Of a stretch of DNA of 64,000 nt, positions 43,141 through 51,760 are shown one piece after another. The DNA comes from Micromonospora sp. H61. Its GTDB lineage: Bacteria > Actinomycetota > Actinomycetes > Mycobacteriales > Micromonosporaceae. The stretch spans positions 54,350 to 118,349 of the forward strand of contig NZ_JAGPXY010000011.1 in assembly GCF_018070325.1 (NCBI RefSeq). The letters run 5' to 3'. The notes beneath the pieces are model-generated. The model had not been told where the DNA came from. It did not search any database and was given only the letters and a program-made list of their open reading frames with translations. Numbering within the stretch: position 1 is the first letter of the stretch; each line of letters begins with the position of its first letter. Position numbers and translations under genes: made by a program.

Positions 43141-43722
43141 TCAGCTCGGTGGCGTTCCGGTCAGGTAGCGCTGGAGAGTCGGCGCGATCCAGGCGACCAG
43201 CTCTTCCGGCGTGGTGTCCACCATGGGCGGCAGGCGAACGATGTACCGGGTGAAGGCGAGGCCGAGTATCTGACTGGCCACCAGGCCGGCCCGTCGGGCG
43301 GTCAGCGCCGGGTCGCTGCCGAACGTGGCCACGGCGGCGGTGAGCTGGTCGGCGAAGATGCCGCGCATGCGTTCGGCCGCGCCGGGGTTGGTGCTGGCGG
43401 CCCGCAGCAGCGCCACCAGGGTCTCGTCGCCCTCCCAGCGGGCGAGGAAGTGCCGGACCAGCACCTCGCCGAGTCGAGCGGGCGGCACCGAGGTCAGGTC
43501 GGGCAGACGTAGGTCGAACTCGGCCGCCGCCGCGAAGAGCCCCTCCTTGCTGCCGTAGTAGCGCATGACCATCGACGGGTCGATCTGGGCGTCGGCGGCG
43601 ATGGCCCGGATCGTGGCGCGCTCGTAGCCGTCCGCCGCGAACCGTTCCCGGGCCGCTTGCAGGATCGCCGCCCGGGTGGCGTCGGAGCGGCGGGGCTGGG
43701 TCGACTGCGCGGACGGCGTCAT
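43141..43722 (-). CDS. TetR-family repressor of the adjacent monooxygenase
   Basis: 193-residue TetR-type regulator. The N-terminal DNA-binding domain is RAAILQAARERFAADGYERA, TIRAIAADAQIDPSMVMRYY and GSKEGLFAAAAEF. The C-terminal ligand domain ends LVAWIAPTLQRYLTGTPPS and looks like the TetR_C subgroup often seen next to flavin monooxygenases. It diverges from the FAD monooxygenase over a 105-bp gap with three matching palindromes. The effector is unknown. The frame is open upstream into the intergenic operators, so the ATG at 43722 was chosen. Confidence 0.9.
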   Translation of the reverse strand: MTPSAQSTQPRRSDATRAAILQAARERFAADGYERATIRAIAADAQIDPSMVMRYYGSKEGLFAAAAEFDLRLPDLTSVPPARLGEVLVRHFLARWEGDETLVALLRAASTNPGAAERMRGIFADQLTAAVATFGSDPALTARRAGLVASQILGLAFTRYIVRLPPMVDTTPEELVAWIAPTLQRYLTGTPPS

Positions 43723-43738
43723 GCCAACGACCGTAGGC

Positions 43739-43805
43739 CAACATGTGTTGACACGCAATCGGGCGGGCCCTAGCGTTGCCAACACATGTTTGCCAACGGC
43801 TGTTG
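43739..43805. promoter_or_regulatory. Promoter and three operators between tetR and the monooxygenase gene
   Basis: A promoter TTGACA (43748-43753) with TAGCGT (43771-43776), spacer 17 bp, points at the monooxygenase. Three copies of the palindrome CAACA-N2-TGTTG flank it: exact at 43739-43750 (overlapping -35), CAACA-CA-TGTTT at 43780-43791 and CAACG-GC-TGTTG at 43794-43805. A further 9-bp inverted repeat GTTGCCAAC/GTTGGCAAC (43775-43783 and 43802-43810) frames the last two. This is a coherent TetR operator set. Confidence 0.75.
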
Positions 43806-43827
43806 GCAACGGTTTCTGGAGGTGACC

Positions 43828-44976
43828 ATGAGCACCGACGTCCTGGTCGTGGGTGCCGGCCCCACCGGTCTCGCCACCGCGTTGACGCTGGCCCGGCGCG
43901 GGGTCGAGGTGACAGTGCTGGACCGGATGGCCGCGCCGCCGACGACCTCCCGCGCCGCCGTCGTGCACGCGTACACCCTGGAGGTGCTGGACCGGATCGA
44001 CGCCGCGGCGCCGCTGATCGCCCAGGCGGTGCGGACGCCGCGTTTCACGGTGCGCGACCGGGACCGGGTGCTGCTGTCGGTGCCGTTCCACGAGTTGCCG
44101 TCCCGCTTCCCCTACGCGCTGCTGGTCTCGCAGGCGGTCACCGAGGCCGTGCTCACCGAGAAGTTGGCCGAACTCGGTGTCCAGGTACGACGGCCGTGCC
44201 AGCTCACCGGGCTGAGCCGCACCGGTGACGGCATGCTCGCGCAGGTCGACGACGAGGCGCTGCGGGCCCGGTTCGTGGTCGGTGCGGACGGCCTGCACAG
44301 CACGGTCCGGCAGTTGGCCGGGATCGGCTTCACCGGCAGCAGCGACGAGGAGTCCTTCGTGCTCGCCGACGTGCGGGTGCGCAGCGTGCTGCCCCGCGAC
44401 GAGGCGGCGCTCTTCCTCGCCCGCCCCGGGCCGCTGGTCTGGGCGCCACTGCCCGGTGGGGTGGTCCGGTTGGTCGCCGCCGTGGCCACCGCCCCGGCCG
44501 AACCGGATGCGGCCTACCTCCAGGCGCTGCTCGACGAGCGCGGCCCGGCGCGACGACCCGACCGGGTGACCGAGGTGCTCTGGGGTTCCCGGTTCCGGGT
44601 GCACCACCGGATCGCCGACACCTTCCGGGCCGGGCCGGTGCTGCTGGCCGGCGACGCCGGGCACGTGCACAGCCCGGCCGGTGGGCAGGGCATGAACCTC
44701 GGCATCTGCGACGCTGTCGCGCTCGGCACCGCAGTGGCGGACGTGCTCGACGGCGGCCCGGAGACGCTGCTCGACGACTACACCGCCCGGCAGCGGCCGA
44801 TGGCCGAGGACGTGCTGAGCTTCGCCGCCGGGCTGACCAGGATGGCCGGCGTCTCCCCGGCTCGTCGGCCCGCCCGGGACGTGCTGCTCCGGCTGCTCGG
44901 TGCCGTCCCACCGGCCCGCCGACGCATCGCGCTGCGGCTGTCCGGTCTGTCGCACCGGGAGCGGACGCCGGGCTAG
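43828..44976 (+). CDS. FAD-dependent aromatic monooxygenase
   Basis: 382-residue class A flavoprotein hydroxylase of the PHBH/TetX-like group. FAD-binding fold: DVLVVGAGPTGLATALTLAR, then VVGADGLHSTVRQLAGI, and LLAGDAGHVHSPAGGQGMNL (the GD motif). The substrate domain lies between. Such enzymes hydroxylate phenolic compounds or antibiotics using NAD(P)H; the substrate here is unknown. The ATG at 43828 follows TGGAGG; an in-frame ATG at 43786 is inside an operator. It ends sharing its stop codon bases with the convergent MFS gene. Confidence 0.9.
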   Translation: MSTDVLVVGAGPTGLATALTLARRGVEVTVLDRMAAPPTTSRAAVVHAYTLEVLDRIDAAAPLIAQAVRTPRFTVRDRDRVLLSVPFHELPSRFPYALLVSQAVTEAVLTEKLAELGVQVRRPCQLTGLSRTGDGMLAQVDDEALRARFVVGADGLHSTVRQLAGIGFTGSSDEESFVLADVRVRSVLPRDEAALFLARPGPLVWAPLPGGVVRLVAAVATAPAEPDAAYLQALLDERGPARRPDRVTEVLWGSRFRVHHRIADTFRAGPVLLAGDAGHVHSPAGGQGMNLGICDAVALGTAVADVLDGGPETLLDDYTARQRPMAEDVLSFAAGLTRMAGVSPARRPARDVLLRLLGAVPPARRRIALRLSGLSHRERTPG

Positions 44977-46196
44977 CCCGCGCGGCTCGACACAGCGGAC
45001 GCGGCCGGTCGCAGTGTCCGCCACGCGGCGACGGTGACCAGCGCGAACGTCCCCGCCGCCGCGCCCGCCACCGGCACCGTGCCGTACGCCGCGGCGGCCA
45101 ACCCGGCGAGCGCCGCCCCGAGCGGTGCGGTGAGCAGACCGACCATCCGCTGGGCCGCGCCGACCCGGCCCAGCAGGTCGCTCGGCACCTGCCGCTGCCC
45201 GTACGACGCCCACAGGCTGTTCCATGCCACGGTGCCGGCGGCGAAGACGGCCAGCGCGATCCCGCCCGACACCGGATGCCGAGCCAGCGCGAAGCCGGTC
45301 AGCGCCATGGTCTCCACGGCCAGCACCGCACGCAGCGCCGGCACCGTGCCGAGCCGGGCGGCCAGCCGCCCCGCCCCGAGCGCCCCCGCCACGCCCCCGA
45401 CGATGGCGGCGGCGGCGAACAGCCCGTACCCGGCCGGCGGCACCCGGAGCACGTCCAACGCGTAGAGCACCAGCACCGCCATGATTCCGCTGATCGCCAG
45501 GTTGCTCGCGGCGGTGAGCAGCGTGACCCGCCACAGCGTCCGGTGCGCCCGCAGCCAACGCAGACCCTCGACGATCTCGCTCCACACCGAGCCGCGCCGC
45601 CGCGCCGTCGCCGGAGTGATGGCGGGAGGCGGACTGAGGGCCAGCACGAGCAGGGCGGCCGCCCCGAAGGTGACGGCGTCGAGGGCGAACGGGAGGGCCG
45701 GGGCGACGGCGAACAGGACACCGGCGGCGGGCGCTCCGAGGAATCCACCGGCCACCGCCGACCCCGCCTGGAGCCGGCCGTTCGCCCGGGGCAGCGCGTC
45801 CGCCGGCACCAACGCGGGGAGCAGCGCGAACGACGCGGAGTCGAAGAGAGTGCCCAACGTGGCGAGCAGGAACGCCGCCACCAGCAGCACCAGCACACTG
45901 ACCCGGTTGAGCGCGACCACCACTGCCAGCGCCGCCACCACGGCCGCGCGTACCCCGTCGACCAGCGCCATCGTCCGACGACGGTCCCAGCGGTCCGCGT
46001 ACACGCCGCCGAGCAGGCCGAAGAGCAGCGGCGGCAACTGCCCGGCCACGGTGACCGCCGCGATGATCCGCGGATCGCGGGTCACCGTCGCGGCCAACAG
46101 GGCCAGTGCCGGGGTACGCAGCGCGTCCCCGAACCGGGACGAGACGGCCGCGGACCACAGGAGCCGGAAGTCCCGGCCCAGAGCGGAGGAAGTCAT
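44973..46196 (-). CDS. MFS transporter (enterobactin/macrolide-exporter type)
   Basis: 407-residue, 12-span transporter of the MFS_3 kind. It begins GRDFRLLWSAAVSSRFGDAL, then LPPLLFGLLGGVYADRWDRR, which is motif A, and GTLFDSASFALLPALVPADA with LPRANGRLQAGSAVAGGFLG, typical of EntS/MefA-like exporters. The substrate is unknown; its convergent position after the FAD monooxygenase suggests a joint detoxification role at most. Its TAG stop overlaps the TAG of that gene by 3 bases (CTAG). The ATG at 46196 was chosen over upstream frames without conserved sequence. Confidence 0.88.
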   Translation of the reverse strand: MTSSALGRDFRLLWSAAVSSRFGDALRTPALALLAATVTRDPRIIAAVTVAGQLPPLLFGLLGGVYADRWDRRRTMALVDGVRAAVVAALAVVVALNRVSVLVLLVAAFLLATLGTLFDSASFALLPALVPADALPRANGRLQAGSAVAGGFLGAPAAGVLFAVAPALPFALDAVTFGAAALLVLALSPPPAITPATARRRGSVWSEIVEGLRWLRAHRTLWRVTLLTAASNLAISGIMAVLVLYALDVLRVPPAGYGLFAAAAIVGGVAGALGAGRLAARLGTVPALRAVLAVETMALTGFALARHPVSGGIALAVFAAGTVAWNSLWASYGQRQVPSDLLGRVGAAQRMVGLLTAPLGAALAGLAAAAYGTVPVAGAAAGTFALVTVAAWRTLRPAASAVSSRAG

Positions 46197-46316
46197 GCCG
46201 GCGACCGTGCCGGTTCGACCGGGTCGAGGGTCAAGCCGCCGGGCAAAAGGGGACCGCACCTGTCGGTGATCATGGGTACGGTGAGCGCCGGCATCGGGAC
46301 CGGGGAGACAACAGGC

Positions 46317-48104
46317 GTGGACCACACTTTCCAGGTCGACCTACGTGGCGTGGTTGACCTGCTCAGTCATCACCTCTACGGCAGCCCGCGGGTCTACGTC
46401 CGCGAGCTGCTCCAGAACGCGGTGGACGCGATCACCGCCCGACGCAGGACCGAGCCGGACGCGCCGGCGCTGGTACGCATCGAACCCCCGGACAGCACCG
46501 GCGACGGCACGCTACGGGTGCACGACACCGGCATCGGCCTGACCGAGGCGCAGGTGCACGAGCTGCTTGCCACCATCGGCCGCAGCTCGAAGCGCGACGA
46601 GCTTGGTTTCTCCCGGCACGAGTTCCTCGGCCAGTTCGGCATCGGTCTGCTGTCCTGCTTCCTGGTGGCCGACGAGATCCAGGTGCTCACCCGGCACGGC
46701 GACAACCCCACGGTTCGCTGGACCGGGTACGCCGACGGCCGCTACGCGGTGACGGTGGCCCCGCCGGAGGCCGCCCGCGCCGAGCCGGGCACCACCGTCA
46801 CGCTGGTGCCCCGCCGCGACGCGGACCAGTGGTTCAGCACGGCGACCGTCACCGACCTGGCCCGGCTCTTCGGCGCGCTGCTGCCGGTCACCGTCCGCGT
46901 CGGCGACGTCGTCACCACCACCGGGGAACCGCCCTGGCCGACCACGCCGGGTGCGCCACTGGACCGCGCGGCGCTGATCCGGTACGCCCGGGAGACGCTC
47001 GGCGTGGACCCGTTCGACGTCCTGCCGCTGGCCGTGCCGGAGGCCGGGCTGACCGGTGTCGCCGTCATCCTGCCGACGCCGGTGAACCCGGCGGCCCGGG
47101 CCGGGCACCGCGTCTACCTCAAGCGGATGCTGCTCACCGAGAACGCCGACGGGCTGCTGCCGGAGTGGGCGTTCTTCGCGCACTGCGTGGTGGACGCGAC
47201 CGAGCTGCGCCCGACCGCCAGCCGGGAGGCCCTCTACGAGGACACCCTGCTGACGGCGACCCGGGAGGCGCTCGGCGACCAGGTGCGCGGCTGGCTGGTC
47301 CGGTTGGCCCGGCACGACCCGCACCGGCTGGCCGAGTTCCTCCAGGTGCACCACCTCGGCGTGAAGGCCCTGGCGCTGCACGACGACGAGATGCTCCGGC
47401 TGGTCGACAGGTGGTGGCCCATGGACACCAACGTCGGCACGCTCACCCTCGCCGAGTTCCGGGAGCGCTACGGCGTGGTCCGCTACGCGGCGAGCCTTGA
47501 CGAGTTCCGTCAGCTGGCCGCGGTCGCCGCCGCGCAGGACCTGGCGGTGGTCAACGCCGGCTACACGTACGACACCGAGCTGATCGAGCGGCTGCCGGTG
47601 GTGGACCGCTCGGTGCTCATCGAGCGGCTGGAGCCGAGCGACCTCACCACCCGGTTCGACGCGCTCGACCCGCAGGTGGAGTTGGCGCTGCGACAGTTCC
47701 TCACGGCAGCGCAGCGGGCCGTCGAGCGTTCCGGCTGCGAGGTGGTCATCCGGGCGTACGACCCGGTATCGCTGCCCGCGCTCTACCTGGTCAGCCGGTC
47801 GGCGGCGTTCAACGACCAGCTCGCCGCCAGCCGGGACCGGGCCGACGAACTGTGGGGTGGAGTGCTCGACGCGCTCGCCGCAACCGCCCCGCCGGACCGT
47901 CCGCAGTTGGTACTCAACCACCGCAACCCGCTGGTACGACGGGTGACCATGCTGAGCGACCCGGAGCTGGTCGGTCTGGCCATCGAGGCGCTGTACGGGC
48001 AGGCGCTGCTGCTCGGCCACCATCCGATCCGCGCCGCCGACGCGGCGTTGCTGAACGATTCCTTCCTCGGCCTGCTCGGCCGGGCTGTCCCGGGACGGGA
48101 GTGA
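46317..48104 (+). CDS. Divergent HSP90-family protein
   Basis: 595 residues of HSP90 architecture. The GHKL ATPase domain has the catalytic Glu30 and Asn34 (VRELLQNAVDAI), Asp70 in VHDTGIGLTE and the lid region FLGQFGIGLLSCFLVADE at 103-120. The middle domain follows (VYLKRMLLTENADGLLPEWA, VDATELRPTASREAL), and a C-terminal part ends FLGLLGRAVPGRE. It differs from HtpG by its shorter nucleotide domain and by its genomic partner. The GTG at 46317 gives the usual VDHTFQVDLRGVVDLLSHHL; an ATG at 46272 is also in frame. A TPR gene follows after 2 bp, so they form an operon. The role is unknown; there is no eukaryotic-style MEEVD end. Confidence 0.9.
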   Translation: MDHTFQVDLRGVVDLLSHHLYGSPRVYVRELLQNAVDAITARRRTEPDAPALVRIEPPDSTGDGTLRVHDTGIGLTEAQVHELLATIGRSSKRDELGFSRHEFLGQFGIGLLSCFLVADEIQVLTRHGDNPTVRWTGYADGRYAVTVAPPEAARAEPGTTVTLVPRRDADQWFSTATVTDLARLFGALLPVTVRVGDVVTTTGEPPWPTTPGAPLDRAALIRYARETLGVDPFDVLPLAVPEAGLTGVAVILPTPVNPAARAGHRVYLKRMLLTENADGLLPEWAFFAHCVVDATELRPTASREALYEDTLLTATREALGDQVRGWLVRLARHDPHRLAEFLQVHHLGVKALALHDDEMLRLVDRWWPMDTNVGTLTLAEFRERYGVVRYAASLDEFRQLAAVAAAQDLAVVNAGYTYDTELIERLPVVDRSVLIERLEPSDLTTRFDALDPQVELALRQFLTAAQRAVERSGCEVVIRAYDPVSLPALYLVSRSAAFNDQLAASRDRADELWGGVLDALAATAPPDRPQLVLNHRNPLVRRVTMLSDPELVGLAIEALYGQALLLGHHPIRAADAALLNDSFLGLLGRAVPGRE

Positions 48105-48106
48105 GC

Positions 48107-50989
48107 ATGAGCGACGAGGATCTGTGGCGGGTGCTGCGCGGCATCGCCGACATGCCGTACGGGGCGGGGCAGATCGCCGCGCTGGAGCAGCTGCTGCGTC
48201 GGGTGGACGCCGCCGACGATCGGCACCTTGCGTTCGTCACCCGGATGCAGGCCACCACCGGCTACATCTACGGCGGTGAGCCGGCCAAGTCCTTCGTGAC
48301 CTTCTCCTGGTGCCTGTCCGAGTTCGACAGTGACCCGCAGCCGTACCACCAGCGTCACCTGCACAACCTGCTCTGGCACTTCAAGTACATGATCAACGGC
48401 CTGCTGAACTTCCCGGAGGTGCCGCTCGACCGCACGTACGCCGTGCTGGACGACATGGAACGCCGCTACCGGGCCGGCGGGCACAGCCTGCAGGCCGTGC
48501 ACAAGCACCGGTTCCGGGTCGCCGACCACGTGGGCGACGTCGAGGCAGCGGCGCACTGGTACCGGCTCTGGCAGACCACCCCGCGCGACGGCCTGTCCGA
48601 CTGCGCCGGTTGCGACCCCACGAGCCAGGTGGGCTACCTCGCCGACACCGGGCGGGACGTGGCGGCGGTGGAGCTGGCCGAGCCGGTGCTCGCCGGCCGG
48701 CTCAACTGCAACGAGCAGCCGCAGTCGATCCTCACCGCGCTGCTCCTGCCGTACCTGCGGACCGGGCGGACCGAGGAGGCGCGGGACGCGCACCGGGAGG
48801 CGTACCGCCGGCTGCGCGGCAACCTCGCCAACCTGTGGGACATCGCGGACCACGTCGAGTTCAGCACGCTGACCGGCAACGAGGCACGGGCTCTCGAGCT
48901 GGTCGAGCGGCACCTGGACTGGCTGGACCGGCCGCCGTCGCCGGCCGCCGCCATGCACTTCGCGGCGGCGGCTTCCGCCGCGCTGCGTCAGGCCGGCCCG
49001 TCGACCGTGTACCGCCGGGCCGCCGAGGGCCGGCCGGCCGCCGAGGTGTCGGCGGCGTCGTTGGCGGACGAGCTGGCCGAGACCGCGACCGGTCTGGCCG
49101 CCCGCTTCGACGCCCGTAACGGCACGAGCCACCAATCGGAGTGGATCGCCAGTCGGCTGGCCGTGCAGGCGAGCGGGGAGCATGTGCCGCTGTCCGCGAG
49201 CGTCCGCCGCCGCCCGGCCCGCCCGACCCGTCCGGTCGGGGAGGAGCCCGGCGCACCAGCGTCGTCCACCGAGCGCGCCGAGCGAGGGCGAAGCGGTAAG
49301 GGTGAACGACCCGCCGTGACCGTGCCCGCCGACGCCGGCCCGGACGATCTGCTGGACCTCGCCGAGCAGAGCTGGGGCCGGCACGACCGGGCCACCTTCC
49401 GCGCGGCACTCGTCGCCTTCGACGACCGGTTCGGCTCCGCCGAGCTGCCAGCCCGCACGTCCGCGCACCGGTTGGCGCTACGGGCGTCGGAGCGTGGCGA
49501 CGAGGACGACATCGATGGTGCGATCACGCTGAATCGGGCGGCGTTGGAGCTGTACCGGGAGGCGGACGACGAGGTGGCCGCCCAGACGGTCGCCGGGCGG
49601 CTCGGCGTGTTGTTGACCCGGTCCGACGAGGACACCGAGGAGGGCCTGCTGCTGGTCCGGGAGGCGGCCGACGTCCTGGACCGGCTCGGCGACGCCCAGC
49701 AGCGGGCGGCCGGACACGACCGGGTGGCGTTGGTGCTGCTGCACCGAGAGCGTTGGGCGGACGCGCTCGCCGCGCTCGACCGGGTACCGGCCGACGCGGG
49801 CGGCGATCGGCACCTGGCGGCCCGGATCGCACTGCACCGGGGGCACCTGCTGGAGCAGTTGGACCGCGTCGACGAGGCCCGCGCCGCCGTCGACGAGGCA
49901 CGCCGGAGCGGCCGTGAGTTGGGTGTCGGCGAGGTGGTCACGGGCGCCTGCCTGGCGTACGCCAGGCTGGTCGACGACCCGGCGGACGCCGTGGCCGCCT
50001 GCGACGAGGCGTTGGAGGCGGCACTGGCGGACGCGGAGCTGCCGGTCCGCGTCACCCGTGCCAGGGCGTTGCTGTCGGCCGGCCGGGCACCGGACGCGGT
50101 GGACGACTTCGTCGAGGCGGTGACGCTGTGCGTGGAGCGGGGCGCCGAGGGGGACGCGTTCCTGCGGTGGGAGCTGGCCAACGCGTACCGGATGGTGGGC
50201 CGGCTCGCCGAGGCCGCCGAGGTCGCCGAGGAGGCCGTGCTCGGCCTGGATCGGCTCGGCGCCCAGGCGGAGGCCGACCGCTGTCGGCACCTGCTGGCCG
50301 GCGTCTACGCCGGACTTGGTGAGATCGATCCCGCGTTGGCCCTGTTGGAGCAGTTGGCCAGCAATCTGGACGGACCGGACAACCTCCCGCACCGGGCACA
50401 GGTGCTGGAGGAGGCCGGCGGGATCCTCTACGACGCCGACCGGGACGCGGCGGCGGGCGAGCGGTTCGCCGCCGCGGCTGAGGCGTACCGGCTCGGTGAC
50501 CTGCCGCTGGACGAGCTGCGTGCTCGCCGGCGGGAGACGTACGCCTGGTTCTGGGCCGACGACCGGGACGCGGCGTCGCGCGCCGTCGAGGTGGTGGACG
50601 GGTTGGCGGCGAAGCTGGCCGGGCAGGCCGAACCGCCGGTGCTGTACGAGCTGGCGATGGCGGCCGAGGCCGGAGCGCGGGTGCTCACCGGGGAGGAGCG
50701 ACTGGACGAGGCCCTGGGCCGGCTCACCGGAGTGCCGGACCGGTTGCGCTCGATCGAGGCGTTCGGCGAGGCCGCCCAGGTGGAGGCCCTGATCGGTGAG
50801 TTGCTGCTGCGCCTGGACCGGCCGGCCGAGGCGGAGCCGCTGCTGCGCCGCGTACTCGGTGGGTTGCCGGCCGCGTCGCGGCAGGTCCGCCAGACGGCCT
50901 GGCTGCTGGCGCGGGCGCTGGATCTGCTCGATCGGCCCGCGGAAGCCGCAGCGCTGCGCGCGGAGCACGACCTGGACGAGGACGACTGA
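48107..50989 (+). CDS. Large TPR protein, partner of the HSP90 homologue
   Basis: 960-residue soluble helical protein. The first ~370 residues (SDEDLWRVLRGIADMPYGAG, KSFVTFSWCLSEFDSDPQPY, LHNLLWHFKYMINGLLNFPE) form a conserved domain with TPR-like pairs and a Cys-x2-Cys (DCAGCDP). After a Pro/Arg linker at 370-420, residues ~430-950 are tandem TPR-like units, for example AGHDRVALVLLHRERWADAL, ELANAYRMVGRLAEAAEVAE and LLAGVYAGLGEIDPALALLE. No membrane span, signal or enzyme motif is seen. It starts 2 bp after the HSP90 stop. TPR proteins are the usual co-chaperones of eukaryotic Hsp90, so a physical partnership is a fair but untested idea. Confidence 0.85.
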   Translation: MSDEDLWRVLRGIADMPYGAGQIAALEQLLRRVDAADDRHLAFVTRMQATTGYIYGGEPAKSFVTFSWCLSEFDSDPQPYHQRHLHNLLWHFKYMINGLLNFPEVPLDRTYAVLDDMERRYRAGGHSLQAVHKHRFRVADHVGDVEAAAHWYRLWQTTPRDGLSDCAGCDPTSQVGYLADTGRDVAAVELAEPVLAGRLNCNEQPQSILTALLLPYLRTGRTEEARDAHREAYRRLRGNLANLWDIADHVEFSTLTGNEARALELVERHLDWLDRPPSPAAAMHFAAAASAALRQAGPSTVYRRAAEGRPAAEVSAASLADELAETATGLAARFDARNGTSHQSEWIASRLAVQASGEHVPLSASVRRRPARPTRPVGEEPGAPASSTERAERGRSGKGERPAVTVPADAGPDDLLDLAEQSWGRHDRATFRAALVAFDDRFGSAELPARTSAHRLALRASERGDEDDIDGAITLNRAALELYREADDEVAAQTVAGRLGVLLTRSDEDTEEGLLLVREAADVLDRLGDAQQRAAGHDRVALVLLHRERWADALAALDRVPADAGGDRHLAARIALHRGHLLEQLDRVDEARAAVDEARRSGRELGVGEVVTGACLAYARLVDDPADAVAACDEALEAALADAELPVRVTRARALLSAGRAPDAVDDFVEAVTLCVERGAEGDAFLRWELANAYRMVGRLAEAAEVAEEAVLGLDRLGAQAEADRCRHLLAGVYAGLGEIDPALALLEQLASNLDGPDNLPHRAQVLEEAGGILYDADRDAAAGERFAAAAEAYRLGDLPLDELRARRRETYAWFWADDRDAASRAVEVVDGLAAKLAGQAEPPVLYELAMAAEAGARVLTGEERLDEALGRLTGVPDRLRSIEAFGEAAQVEALIGELLLRLDRPAEAEPLLRRVLGGLPAASRQVRQTAWLLARALDLLDRPAEAAALRAEHDLDEDD

Positions 50990-50996
50990 CCTCGGT

Positions 50997-51025
50997 GGCC
51001 GCCCCTGGCCAGGTCAGGGGCGGCC
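50997..51025 (+). terminator. Hairpin terminator of the HSP90-TPR operon
   Basis: GGCCGCCCCTG (50997-51007) pairs perfectly with CAGGGGCGGCC (51015-51025) around a 7-nt loop, 8 bases past the stop codon. Confidence 0.8.
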
Positions 51026-51089
51026 GGGCCCGGGGCGGACGGAACTGACCGGCAACCATCGTGGGCTCCTCGCGGTCTAGGCTTGCCCG

Positions 51090-51689
51090 GTGACGGTGGA
51101 GCAGCAGGCACGGGGTGCGGCGGGTGCGGGCCGGCGCAGGTCCCGCAAGGACGAGATCCTGGAGATCGCGGTAGGTCTGTTCGCGGCGCGTGGTTATCAC
51201 GGCGTGTCGATGGACGACATCGGCGCGGCCGCCGGGGTCACCGGTCCGGCGCTCTACCACCACTTCGCCGGCAAGGAAGCCATGCTGGCCGCCGCGCTGA
51301 TTCCGGTCAGTGAGGGGTTGCTGGCCGGTGGGCGGGAACGCGCCGCCGGGCGTTCGGACGACCCGCGCGGCGTGCTGGAGTCGCTGATCGACTTCCACGT
51401 CGAGTTCGCGCTGGCCAACCCGGCGGTGATCGCGTTGCACCTGCACGAGCTGGACCGCCTGCCCGAGGAGCCGCGGCGCCGGATTCGTCGCCTGCAGCGG
51501 ATGTACGTCGAGGAGTGGGTGACAGTGCTCACCGCGCTGCACCCGGGGATGCCCGACGGTGAGGCGCGGGTGCTCGCGCACGCCGCGTTCGGCCTGATGA
51601 ACTCGACGCCGTTCCTCGGCGGTGAGGTGGACCGGCGACGCCGTGCCGAGCTGCTGCGCGGCGCGACGCTGGCCGCGCTGCTCGCCTGA
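51090..51689 (+). CDS. TetR-family regulator of the acyl-CoA catabolic cluster
   Basis: 199-residue TetR-type protein. DNA-binding domain: RRSRKDEILEIAVGLFAARG, YHGVSMDDIGAAAGVTGPAL, YHHFAGKEAML. The C-terminal domain (VLESLIDFHVEFALANPAVI, and YVEEWVTVLTALHPGMPDGE) resembles regulators found with acyl-CoA dehydrogenase and carboxylase genes. It lies 71 bp before the biotin carboxylase gene, same strand. A likely target is the palindrome AACGATCGTT upstream of the carboxyltransferase gene. The start is GTG. Confidence 0.88.
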   Translation: MTVEQQARGAAGAGRRRSRKDEILEIAVGLFAARGYHGVSMDDIGAAAGVTGPALYHHFAGKEAMLAAALIPVSEGLLAGGRERAAGRSDDPRGVLESLIDFHVEFALANPAVIALHLHELDRLPEEPRRRIRRLQRMYVEEWVTVLTALHPGMPDGEARVLAHAAFGLMNSTPFLGGEVDRRRRAELLRGATLAALLA

Positions 51690-51760
51690 GCCGACTCGTC
51701 AGAACCGTGCCGGTCATGATTCCCTGACATCGTCCCACCATCCGGACGCCGGGAGGAAAC

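Noticed and set aside
43141..46158. 1005-codon minus-strand frame joining the TetR gene to upstream DNA
   Set aside because: Only its last 193 codons are a real TetR protein; the rest is antisense to the FAD monooxygenase and out of frame with the MFS gene.
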